Origin: Maribacter sp. | GTDB taxonomy: Bacteria; Bacteroidota; Bacteroidia; Flavobacteriales; Flavobacteriaceae | Reading direction: 5' to 3' | Assembly (NCBI GenBank): GCA_003232155.1 | Contig: QILY01000053.1 | Location: 1 to 5,589 of the forward strand | DNA: 5,589 bases | Part shown: piece by piece, positions 1-5,589 of the stretch | Layout: each line of letters starts with the position of its first letter | Position numbering within the stretch: the first letter of the stretch is position 1 | Position numbers and translations under genes: made by a program | Notes under the pieces: generated by a model | Database searches by the model: none | Seen by the model: only the letters and a program-made list of their open reading frames with translations | What the model was told of the DNA's origin: nothing

Positions 1-20
1 GAGTATGCACAGAATTTTCC

Positions 21-37
21 AAAAACCTTCAAGGTTT
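21..37 (-). terminator. Weak candidate intrinsic terminator of the EEP gene
   Basis: Read on the minus strand, AAACCTTGAAGGTTTTT forms a short palindrome (AAACC/GGTTT stem, five-base loop) followed by a run of T. It overlaps the stop codon of the EEP gene, so the hairpin includes the last sense codon. The stem is only about 5 bp and AT-rich, so it would be weak. The window ends 20 bases further on, and a better terminator or a downstream co-transcribed gene could lie outside it. Confidence 0.25.
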
Positions 38-1072
38 CATTTCCTTAATCAAATACATATACACCGGAAAATGGTCGCTATACCCACCCGTATAACTGCC
101 TCCTGAATATGTCCGAAACGGATACCCTTTGTATTGCCCCTTTTTTGAAATTAGATAAGGTGCATTAAAAACGCCAGCCTTCCAAAAGCGATAATTATCC
201 TTTTTGGAATTGATAAAATTTTCAGTAAAAAAAAATTGGTCGAACAAATTCCATTTATCTCTGTACGCTAAAGAACCAATACCTTTTTTGTGCAATCTTT
301 CCATAGGGTTGAATAAATCACCATGTTCTAGTTTTTTCTTTTTGCCTTTGGTTTTCAACACTTTTTTTAGACTGTCATCAATAGGGTCATCATTAAAATC
401 GCCCATACTAATAATTTTAGCCAAAGGGTCCATTCTTTGTAGAGAATCAATAATTCGTTTGTTCAGCTTTGCCGCTGCCATTCTATAGGGTTTGCTTCGG
501 GCTGCACCACCACTACGCGAGGGCCAGTGGTTTACGGTAAAGTACATTTGCTCATCATCTAATAAACCGCCTACTACAAGTTGGTCTCTAGTATAATCTC
601 GTTGCTCGTCGTCATTAACCAAAAGTAATCTATGACTGGTAAAAGAAGTGGGTAAGAAAACAGCTTTTTTATAAAGTAGGGCAACATCAATTCCGCGCTC
701 ATCAGGTGAATCAAAATGAACAATGCCGTAGGTTTTATCTTGAAGTATGGGTTGATTGATCAAATCTTCAACAACTTGTTTGTTTTCTACTTCACAAAGA
801 CCAATAATATCCGGGGAAGTCTCAGAGATATCAGCACCAATTTCTGAAAGTACTTTCGAAATATTTGATAGCTTTTGTTCATACCTATTTTGTGTCCAAT
901 TATCTTTTCCGTCAGGAGTTCTGTCATCATCAAAAGTTAAAGAATCATTTTCTATATCAAATAAATTTTCAACATTGTAAAAGGCTATAGTACGTATTTT
1001 ATAATTCTTTTTTTCTTGGGCAAATCCCCAAAAAGGAAGCACGGTAAATAAGAATAACAAGTATAATTTCAT
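29..1072 (-). CDS. Secreted endonuclease/exonuclease/phosphatase (EEP) family hydrolase
   Basis: This is a metal-dependent phosphoesterase of the EEP (DNase I / exonuclease III / sphingomyelinase) superfamily, probably exported. The ATG at 1072 gives 347 residues; a TTG two codons upstream (1078) is possible but less likely because the ATG starts directly with a normal signal peptide, MKLYLLFLFTVLPFWGFA, with cleavage expected before Q19. Visible motifs in order: NVENLFD (N33, N36), the metal-binding Glu in GLCEVEN (E94), RGIDVALLY (126-134), NHWPSR with the catalytic His (H182), GDFNDDP (D225, N227), a DQ motif (278-279), and the C-terminal SDH (D333, H334). All expected active-site residues are present, so the enzyme should be active. 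A Lys-rich stretch lies at about 239-248. There is no lipobox and no obvious type IX secretion C-terminal domain, so it is periplasmic or released. Substrate is not determined; nuclease activity is likeliest, with nucleotide or other phosphodiester hydrolysis as alternatives. It is divergent from the receptor gene across about 100 bp, which suggests shared control. Confidence 0.9.
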   Translation of the reverse strand: MKLYLLFLFTVLPFWGFAQEKKNYKIRTIAFYNVENLFDIENDSLTFDDDRTPDGKDNWTQNRYEQKLSNISKVLSEIGADISETSPDIIGLCEVENKQVVEDLINQPILQDKTYGIVHFDSPDERGIDVALLYKKAVFLPTSFTSHRLLLVNDDEQRDYTRDQLVVGGLLDDEQMYFTVNHWPSRSGGAARSKPYRMAAAKLNKRIIDSLQRMDPLAKIISMGDFNDDPIDDSLKKVLKTKGKKKKLEHGDLFNPMERLHKKGIGSLAYRDKWNLFDQFFFTENFINSKKDNYRFWKAGVFNAPYLISKKGQYKGYPFRTYSGGSYTGGYSDHFPVYMYLIKEMKP

Positions 1073-1092
1073 TAACAATGCAATTTGAGACG

Positions 1093-1128
1093 AAAATACG
1101 GCAAATTTTAAAGACTTTTCTGTATTTT
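1093..1128. promoter_or_regulatory. Divergent intergenic inverted repeat, possible operator
   Basis: AAAATAC (1093-1099) and GTATTTT (1122-1128) form an exact 7-bp inverted repeat with a 22-bp spacer. The repeat units are 29 bp apart, close to three helical turns. It lies in the shared control region of the two divergent genes, so binding by a dimeric regulator is conceivable. The arms are AT-only except for one base in an AT-rich region, so chance is a real alternative. Confidence 0.2.
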
Positions 1129-1139
1129 AAATATGTTTT
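1107..1139 (+). promoter_or_regulatory. Weak candidate promoter for the TonB-dependent receptor
   Basis: TATGTTTT at 1132-1139 matches the Bacteroidota -7 consensus TAnnTTTG at all fixed positions except the last. A poor -33 candidate (TTTA, 1107-1110) lies 21 bp upstream. Transcription would start near 1145, leaving a leader of about 30 bases before the ATG at 1177. The leader has no Shine-Dalgarno sequence, which is usual in this phylum. The assignment rests on consensus matching by eye in AT-rich DNA. Confidence 0.25.
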
Positions 1140-1171
1140 TTAATATATTGCCCGCTTACACGCCGACCAAA
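1140..1171 (-). promoter_or_regulatory. Weak candidate promoter for the EEP hydrolase gene
   Basis: On the minus strand TTTG (1171-1168) is followed after 20 bp by TATATTAA (1147-1140). This gives a correct -33 element and spacing, but a -7 element that matches only the TA and TT parts of TAnnTTTG. It would leave a leader of about 60 bases before the ATG at 1072. It overlaps the leader of the divergent receptor gene, so the two promoters could interfere with each other. Confidence 0.2.
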
Positions 1172-1176
1172 CCTAA

Positions 1177-3906
1177 ATGCGATATTTTCTTTTTTTATTT
1201 CTACACCTGTTTGTGTTTTATACGCTACAATCGCAAAATGAGTATCAGGTCTCAGGTTCAATCTTTAGTAATCAAGAAAAAGAACCCCTACCCAATGTAA
1301 TGCTTGTTATTGAAGAAAATCAAGTTTCTGCCCAAACCAATATTGATGGGTTTTTCAAATTGATTATACCGTCTAAAGGAAATTATATTCTAAACATATC
1401 GTCACCCGATTTTGTGACCCTACGAATGCCCTTAAATATAGAAAGTCGATTTTTACTATTGGGCACTATTTATCTAGATAGGGATATTACATCAGAACAA
1501 ACCGATAACCTGATAACCCTAACAGATTCTGAATTATTTGATGATGAAATAAACTCCAATTCATCGGGTCTACTGCAAGCAACCCGTGATATTTTTTTAA
1601 GTCGTGCTGCATTTGATTTTGGCCAAGCTTTTTTTCGGGTTCGGGGCTACGATTCTCAAAATGGAAAAGTTTTGGTCAATGGTATTACCATGAACAAGTT
1701 ATTTGACGGTCGCCCACAATGGAATAACTGGGGCGGATTGAATGATGTTACACGAAACCAACAGTTCACAAACGGATTAAACGCATCAGACTTTACTTTT
1801 GGAGGTATATTGGGCAATACCAATATTGATACAAGACCTTCTAAGTTACGTTCAGGCACTCGGTTATCATCTTCAGCATCGAACAGAACTTATGGCGCCC
1901 GCTTGATGGCAACTTATAATTCAGGGGTGCAAAAGAATGGCTTAGCATATATTTTTTCAGGCTCAAGAAGAGGGTCAAGACAAGGGTATATTGATGGCAC
2001 TCTGTATGATGCATTTTCATTTTTTGGAGCTTTAGAGTATCAGTTCAATAAAAAAAACAGCATCAATATAACAGCAATAGCAGCTTCGAACAGAAGAGGG
2101 CGCTCATCAGCTATTACCGAAGAAGTTTTTGAACTTGTTGGCAAACAATACAATCCGTATTGGGGCCAACAAAATGGTAAAACCCGCAACTCTCGTGAAC
2201 GCAAAATTGCTGAACCCATTTTGATGTTCAATCACTATTATACATCAGCTAAGTTTAGTTTAAATACAGGGGTTTCATATCAATTTGGAACAAACACCAG
2301 AAGTAGATTAGGGTATTATAATGCACCAAACCCAGATCCAACGTACTATCGCTATTTGCCCAGTTTTTATATCAATAGCCCTATTGGCGCAAACTTCATA
2401 AGCGCAAATTTGGCCAAAGAGGGGTTTTTAGAAAATCCGCAATTAGATTGGGGCGCTACCTATACTGCCAATGAAAGAGGGCAAGCTGCCTATGTGCTGT
2501 ATGATGATATTAAAGATGACAAAGAGCTTAGCCTAAATACAACGGGCACTATTGCTTTTAATGACCATTTGCAATTTAATTTTGGAGTAAATTATAAGAA
2601 GCTGGTTTCTGAAAATTATGCTCAAATAGAAGATTTGCTGGGAGCTGTTTTTCATGAGGATGTAGATCCATTTTCTGAAACACTGAATGACGTAAACGGA
2701 GAAGTTCGAAAAACCAAAGGGGATATTTTTAATTATCACTATAATATGTATGCTTCACAGTTGAATGCCTTTGGGCAACTTCAATTAAGTTACAACAAAT
2801 GGAACGCTTTTATTTCAGGTAACTATTCTACTACTGATTATCAAAGAAAGGGACTATTTCAAAATGCACGTTTTTTAGAAAGTTCTTTTGGAGAAAGTGA
2901 TGCCATACAGTTCTCTAACTATGCCCTTAAAGCTGGGTTTACCTATAAAATTTCAGGAAGACATTGGGTAACTGCACATGGGGCATTTTTGACCCGGCCA
3001 CCTATTTTACAAAATGTATTTATCAACCCAAGAGAGAACAATAATAGTATAGCTAATATTCAAAGTGAAACCATATCGACTAATGATATTAGCTATTTTA
3101 TACGCTTACCAAAGCTAACAGGAAGAATAACAGGCTTCTATACCCGGTTTCAAAACACCACCGATATTAATTTCTTCTTTGTAGATGCCGGTGTGGGTTC
3201 TGATTTTGTACAAGAAGTCATTACCAATTTAGATAAACTACATATGGGCACTGAAATAGGTTTGGAATATGAGTTGTCTTCTTCGGTAAAGCTTACTGCA
3301 GTGGCCGCGGTCGGTAAATACTTGTATGCGAGTAATCCAAATGTGTCCATCAATTTTGATACGGCCGGCGCAGAAGAAGATTTAATAAACCTTGATGGCA
3401 ATATAGATTTAGGAATTGCCAATATTAAAGATTATAAATTGGCACAAGGCCCCCAACAAGCCTATGCTATCGGAATTAATTATAGAGATCCTAAATATTG
3501 GTGGGTAGGGGCAACAGCAAACTATTTGACAAACAATTACGCCAATATTTCTACTATAACCCGAACTCAAAGTTTTTTTCTAGACCCAGATACTGGACAA
3601 CGATTTCCTGACGCGACCAATGAAAATGTCGACAAATTATTGGCTCAAAAACCTCTGGATAATTTTTATTTATTGAATTTGGTAGGTGGAAAATCGTGGC
3701 TTAAAAATGGAAAATACACTAGCATTTTTGTGAGTATAAACAATTTATTTGATGCAGAATTTAGAACAGGTGGTTTTGAGCAGAGCCGCAACGGCAATTT
3801 TGGGCAATTACAACAAGATAATTTAAGCGGTACACCCTCTTTCGCGCCAAAATATTGGTATGGTTTTGGAAGAACATATTTTTTGAATATAGCGTATAGT
3901 TTTTGA
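1177..3906 (+). CDS. TonB-dependent outer-membrane receptor with N-terminal carboxypeptidase-regulatory-like domain
   Basis: A 909-residue ligand-gated outer-membrane transporter that would import a substrate using TonB-ExbBD energy. The signal peptide is residues 1-20 (hydrophobic MRYFLFLFLHLFVFYTLQSQ). Residues about 24-90 form the carboxypeptidase-regulatory-like beta domain typical of Bacteroidota receptors, with TNIDGFFKL at 54-62. A linker holding DNLITLTDSELFDD (110-123) may carry the TonB box, but no clear consensus is visible. The plug is about 130-222, with FRVRGYDSQNGKVLVNGI at 153-170. The rest is the 22-strand barrel, with a late NNLFDAEFRTGG motif (855-866) and the C-terminal outer-membrane signal YFLNIAYSF ending in Phe. 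The gene appears complete with no frameshift. No SusD gene is adjacent, so this is not a standard SusCD pair. It is divergent from the EEP hydrolase and upstream of the LTD lipoprotein in the same direction, so its substrate is probably linked to those products. The substrate cannot be read from the sequence. Confidence 0.93.
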   Translation: MRYFLFLFLHLFVFYTLQSQNEYQVSGSIFSNQEKEPLPNVMLVIEENQVSAQTNIDGFFKLIIPSKGNYILNISSPDFVTLRMPLNIESRFLLLGTIYLDRDITSEQTDNLITLTDSELFDDEINSNSSGLLQATRDIFLSRAAFDFGQAFFRVRGYDSQNGKVLVNGITMNKLFDGRPQWNNWGGLNDVTRNQQFTNGLNASDFTFGGILGNTNIDTRPSKLRSGTRLSSSASNRTYGARLMATYNSGVQKNGLAYIFSGSRRGSRQGYIDGTLYDAFSFFGALEYQFNKKNSINITAIAASNRRGRSSAITEEVFELVGKQYNPYWGQQNGKTRNSRERKIAEPILMFNHYYTSAKFSLNTGVSYQFGTNTRSRLGYYNAPNPDPTYYRYLPSFYINSPIGANFISANLAKEGFLENPQLDWGATYTANERGQAAYVLYDDIKDDKELSLNTTGTIAFNDHLQFNFGVNYKKLVSENYAQIEDLLGAVFHEDVDPFSETLNDVNGEVRKTKGDIFNYHYNMYASQLNAFGQLQLSYNKWNAFISGNYSTTDYQRKGLFQNARFLESSFGESDAIQFSNYALKAGFTYKISGRHWVTAHGAFLTRPPILQNVFINPRENNNSIANIQSETISTNDISYFIRLPKLTGRITGFYTRFQNTTDINFFFVDAGVGSDFVQEVITNLDKLHMGTEIGLEYELSSSVKLTAVAAVGKYLYASNPNVSINFDTAGAEEDLINLDGNIDLGIANIKDYKLAQGPQQAYAIGINYRDPKYWWVGATANYLTNNYANISTITRTQSFFLDPDTGQRFPDATNENVDKLLAQKPLDNFYLLNLVGGKSWLKNGKYTSIFVSINNLFDAEFRTGGFEQSRNGNFGQLQQDNLSGTPSFAPKYWYGFGRTYFLNIAYSF

Positions 3907-3919
3907 TATAATAATGGCC

Positions 3920-3941
3920 CCTCCCTTTAGAGAAAGGGAGG
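3920..3941. repeat. GC-rich 9-bp hairpin just after the receptor gene
   Basis: CCTCCCTTT (3920-3928) and AAAGGGAGG (3933-3941) pair perfectly around an AGAG loop, 13 bases past the receptor stop codon. The position would suit a terminator or an mRNA 3'-end stabiliser. No T-run follows on either strand, so it is not a canonical intrinsic terminator. It is the outer hairpin of the left repeat unit. Confidence 0.6.
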
Positions 3942-3942
3942 A

Positions 3943-3967
3943 GTATTCATTCCTTTGGAATGAATAC
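3943..3967. repeat. Perfect 11-bp stem palindrome with TTT loop
   Basis: GTATTCATTCC (3943-3953) and GGAATGAATAC (3957-3967) are exact reverse complements around TTT. It begins one base after the preceding hairpin, so RNA from this stretch would fold as two stacked stem-loops. The bases GGAG (3940-3943) sit directly at its 5' side, as in many REP sequences, though here they overlap both stems. It is the inner hairpin of the left repeat unit. Confidence 0.65.
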
Positions 3968-4075
3968 GAAGGGTATGAAAACGCAAGCCTTGGCTGTTTA
4001 GTTATGTGGTTAGGGAATTAAGAGTAAAGTTAGGGTTTTCAAACTCCCCTTTCTTCCGCTAAAGCAGAATTCATT

Positions 4076-4097
4076 CCCCTCTTTGGAAAAAGAGGGG
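4076..4097. repeat. GC-rich 9-bp hairpin just upstream of the lipoprotein start
   Basis: CCCCTCTTT (4076-4084) and AAAGAGGGG (4089-4097) pair perfectly around GGAA. It ends 17 bases before the ATG at 4115, leaving only an A-rich single-stranded stretch (GCAAAAAAGAAACG) for ribosome entry. It is the outer hairpin of the right repeat unit. No T-run follows on either strand. Confidence 0.6.
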
Positions 4098-4114
4098 AGC
4101 GCAAAAAAGAAACG

Positions 4115-5491
4115 ATGAAAAGAACACAGGAAACTAAGATTTGGATTACTATATACTGCAGTGTTTTATTATTTGGTTGCGTCAAAGACCGAAATTTCAA
4201 CCCACCTGAAAGTTCTTGTGCTTCAGTTTTGATTGCTAACGCTACATATGCTAAAGTAAAGGCTTTATATGCAGATGAAACCATCCAAATTCAAGAAGAT
4301 CTAATTATTGAAGGCTATGTTGTTTCATCTGATATCGAAGGGAATTTTTTCAACGTCCTGCATTTTCAAAATAACTTTGTAGCGCCAACCGAAGGTTTTC
4401 AAATAGAAATTGATGTTCGGGATACTCATTTATTTTATCCCGTGGGAAGCAAAATATACATCAAGCTTAAAGGGCTTTATTTAGGAAAAAGTAAAGATGT
4501 TTTTAAAATAGGAGGTGTTTTCACTGCTTTTGGTAATGTATCTGTTGGGCGATTGCCGGCAGCTGTTGTAAATCAACATATTTCAGTGTCATGTGATGAA
4601 AAGGCCATTGTGCAACCTGTTCAAATATCTATAGATAATTTACACAAAAGATTGACAAACACTTTGGTACAATTTGACAATATAGAAATAATTGAAGAGG
4701 AATTAGACTTGCCTTTTGCAGTTGAACGTGAAGAAACTGAGCGTACATTAATTGATTGTAATGATAATGAGACCACATTGCTTAATAGCGGGTTTTCAGA
4801 CTTTCAACCAGAACTTCTACCTAATAAAAAAGGAAGTATAGTCGGAGTTCTACTGAGAGATAAAAAAAATTATCGATTGGCTATCCGTAGTTTAGAAGAT
4901 ATTGATTTCAATAATGAACGTTGTGAAGATTTGATTGATGAATTCACTTCTAATGCTATTTTTATATCAGAATTGGCTGACCCTAATAATAGTACTGGAG
5001 CACGTTTTGTAGAGTTGTATAATTCTGCAAATGAACCTTTAAGCTTGAAAGGGTGGCAATTGTACCGTTATACCAATGGCAATACAGAAATCAGTTCAAC
5101 ATTGAATTTGTCAGATATAAGTATAGCCGCCCAAAGCACACTTGTTATTTCGCCTAATGTTATGGAGTTTGAACTCATTTATGGTTTTGCACCAGATATA
5201 ACTGCGGGTACTAACAGTCCGGCAGATTCAAATGGCGATGATAATTTAGTATTGATAGACCCGTTCGGAAATGTGATCGATATATTTGGTGTTATAGGCG
5301 AAGATGGTACGGGTACCAACCATGAGTTTGAAGATGGCAGAGCACAAAGAAATATGAATATTACCACAGGTAATCAACAGTATACCTTTAGTGAATGGAC
5401 AATTTATAATGATTCAGGAGGTTCCGGCACTATTAACCAGCCACAAAATGCCCCAAATGATTTCACCCCAGGAGATAGGGAGCAACCATAA
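4115..5491 (+). CDS. Lipoprotein with DUF5689-like region and C-terminal lamin-tail domain
   Basis: A 458-residue exported lipoprotein. The signal peptide ends in the lipobox LFGC, so C22 is the lipidated residue; the following VKDR includes charged residues that could act as a Bacteroidota surface-export signal, but the match is loose. Residues about 40-265 resemble the DUF5689 family of Bacteroidota surface proteins: IIEGYVVSSDIEGNFFN (64-80), GSKIYIKLKGLYLG (111-124) and a later beta-rich part ending RLAIRSLEDIDF (254-265), suggestive of OB-like beta barrels. Residues about 280-432 are a lamin-tail (LTD) domain: IFISELADPNN, FVELYN (298-303), LKGWQLYRYTNG (311-322), GDDNLVLIDPFGNVIDIFG (374-392) and a closing W428. 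LTDs are frequent in secreted nucleases such as ExeM. No catalytic motif is visible, so a binding or scaffold role is inferred. The C-terminus is short and acidic, without a type IX sorting domain. The start is fixed by the signal peptide. It lies 208 bp after the receptor gene on the same strand; co-transcription is likely but interrupted by the repeat element. Confidence 0.85.
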   Translation: MKRTQETKIWITIYCSVLLFGCVKDRNFNPPESSCASVLIANATYAKVKALYADETIQIQEDLIIEGYVVSSDIEGNFFNVLHFQNNFVAPTEGFQIEIDVRDTHLFYPVGSKIYIKLKGLYLGKSKDVFKIGGVFTAFGNVSVGRLPAAVVNQHISVSCDEKAIVQPVQISIDNLHKRLTNTLVQFDNIEIIEEELDLPFAVEREETERTLIDCNDNETTLLNSGFSDFQPELLPNKKGSIVGVLLRDKKNYRLAIRSLEDIDFNNERCEDLIDEFTSNAIFISELADPNNSTGARFVELYNSANEPLSLKGWQLYRYTNGNTEISSTLNLSDISIAAQSTLVISPNVMEFELIYGFAPDITAGTNSPADSNGDDNLVLIDPFGNVIDIFGVIGEDGTGTNHEFEDGRAQRNMNITTGNQQYTFSEWTIYNDSGGSGTINQPQNAPNDFTPGDREQP

Positions 5492-5508
5492 ATCGGCCTT
5501 AAAAGATA

Positions 5509-5589
5509 TTATTTTCTTCCAAAATCCGCAGGAATTTCACCCCAAGCCTTAGTCTCCCATTTCACAATAGGGGTATTGTAAGAATTCTT
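5509..5589 (-). CDS. C-terminal end of an unidentified convergent gene (partial)
   Basis: The minus strand is open from the window edge to a TAA at 5511-5509, giving 26 residues that include KWETKAWGEIPADF and end FGRK. The other two minus-strand frames hit stops within this stretch. The composition (Trp, Gly, Pro, mixed charge) looks like real protein, and a tail-to-tail layout with the lipoprotein gene 17 bp away is normal. I do not recognise the family, and a stretch this short can be open by chance. Confidence 0.5.
   Translation of the reverse strand, partial: KNSYNTPIVKWETKAWGEIPADFGRK

Larger units (their letters stand above)
3917..4100. repeat. Inverted pair of two-hairpin units (REPIN/MITE-like intergenic element)
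   Basis: Almost the whole spacer between the receptor and lipoprotein genes is structured. The left unit, read rightward, has a 9-bp GC-rich hairpin (3920-3941), a second hairpin (3943-3967), then GAAGGGTATGAAAACGC (3968-3984). The right unit, read leftward on the minus strand, has a 9-bp GC-rich hairpin (4097-4076), a second imperfect hairpin (4069-4054), then GAAAGGGGAGTTTGAAAACC (4053-4034). The order and partly the sequence agree, including exact TGAAAAC/GTTTTCA (3976-3982 and 4035-4041) and AATGAAT next to the second hairpin. About 50 bp separate the units. This is the build of an inverted repeat pair such as a REPIN or small MITE. No transposase gene and no clear target-site duplication are visible. 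Whether it is dispersed in the genome cannot be told from this window. Confidence 0.55.

Noticed and set aside
204..980. Plus-strand open frames antisense to the EEP gene (204-488 and 756-980)
   Set aside because: They lie wholly within a well-supported gene on the other strand and have no recognisable domain.
1656..3422. Several 63-90-codon minus-strand open frames inside the receptor gene
   Set aside because: All are antisense to a gene with clear domain structure and show no protein-like motifs of their own.
3920..3967. Canonical rho-independent terminator for the receptor gene
   Set aside because: The stems are strong but no T-run follows on the plus strand, and a matching structure recurs in opposite orientation nearby, which fits a repeat element better.
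4039..4284. 81-codon minus-strand open frame across the spacer and the start of the lipoprotein gene
   Set aside because: Its C-terminal third is translated repeat DNA (the right two-hairpin unit) and its N-terminal part is antisense to the lipoprotein signal and first domain. No family resemblance is seen, so it is taken as an artefact of repeat plus antisense.
5440..5491. Type IX secretion sorting domain at the end of the lipoprotein
   Set aside because: The tail after the LTD is short, Asn/Pro/Asp-rich and lacks the beta-strand and Lys-rich end of such domains; the lipobox already explains export.
5492..5520. Shared bidirectional terminator between the convergent genes
   Set aside because: The 17-bp gap and its flanks hold only a loose AT-rich near-palindrome with no GC stem, too weak to call.
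1..5589. CRISPR array, tRNA or rRNA genes, transposase gene
   Set aside because: No regularly spaced direct repeats, no tRNA-like cloverleaf or rRNA signature, and no transposase-like protein were seen on either strand.

Overview
The window looks like a chromosomal piece of a marine- or soil-type Flavobacteriaceae bacterium (phylum Bacteroidota). The reasons are AT-rich coding DNA, A-rich translation starts without Shine-Dalgarno sequences, a TonB-dependent receptor with an N-terminal carboxypeptidase-regulatory-like domain, and a DUF5689-type lipoprotein. The species cannot be named from the sequence alone.

Layout: (1) 29-1072, minus strand, a secreted endonuclease/exonuclease/phosphatase (EEP) family enzyme with a complete set of catalytic motifs. 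(2) 1073-1176, a short divergent control region with weak Bacteroidota-type promoter candidates and a 7-bp inverted repeat. (3) 1177-3906, plus strand, a 909-residue TonB-dependent outer-membrane receptor. (4) 3907-4114, a non-coding spacer holding two similar two-hairpin units in opposite orientation, resembling a REPIN/MITE-like dispersed element. (5) 4115-5491, plus strand, a lipoprotein with a DUF5689-like region followed by a lamin-tail domain (LTD). (6) 5509-5589, minus strand, the last 26 codons of an unidentified convergent gene that runs off the window.

How the genes may work together (inference): the three complete genes form a divergent locus of a secreted EEP hydrolase, an outer-membrane active transporter and a surface or periplasmic LTD lipoprotein. 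In ExeM-type extracellular nucleases an LTD, an OB-fold-like region and an EEP catalytic domain occur on one polypeptide. Here similar parts appear spread over separate proteins with a TonB-dependent channel between them. This suggests a system for binding, hydrolysing and importing an extracellular phosphoester, with DNA, nucleotides or another organophosphate as candidates. The receptor has no SusD neighbour in the window, so the LTD lipoprotein is a candidate substitute partner.
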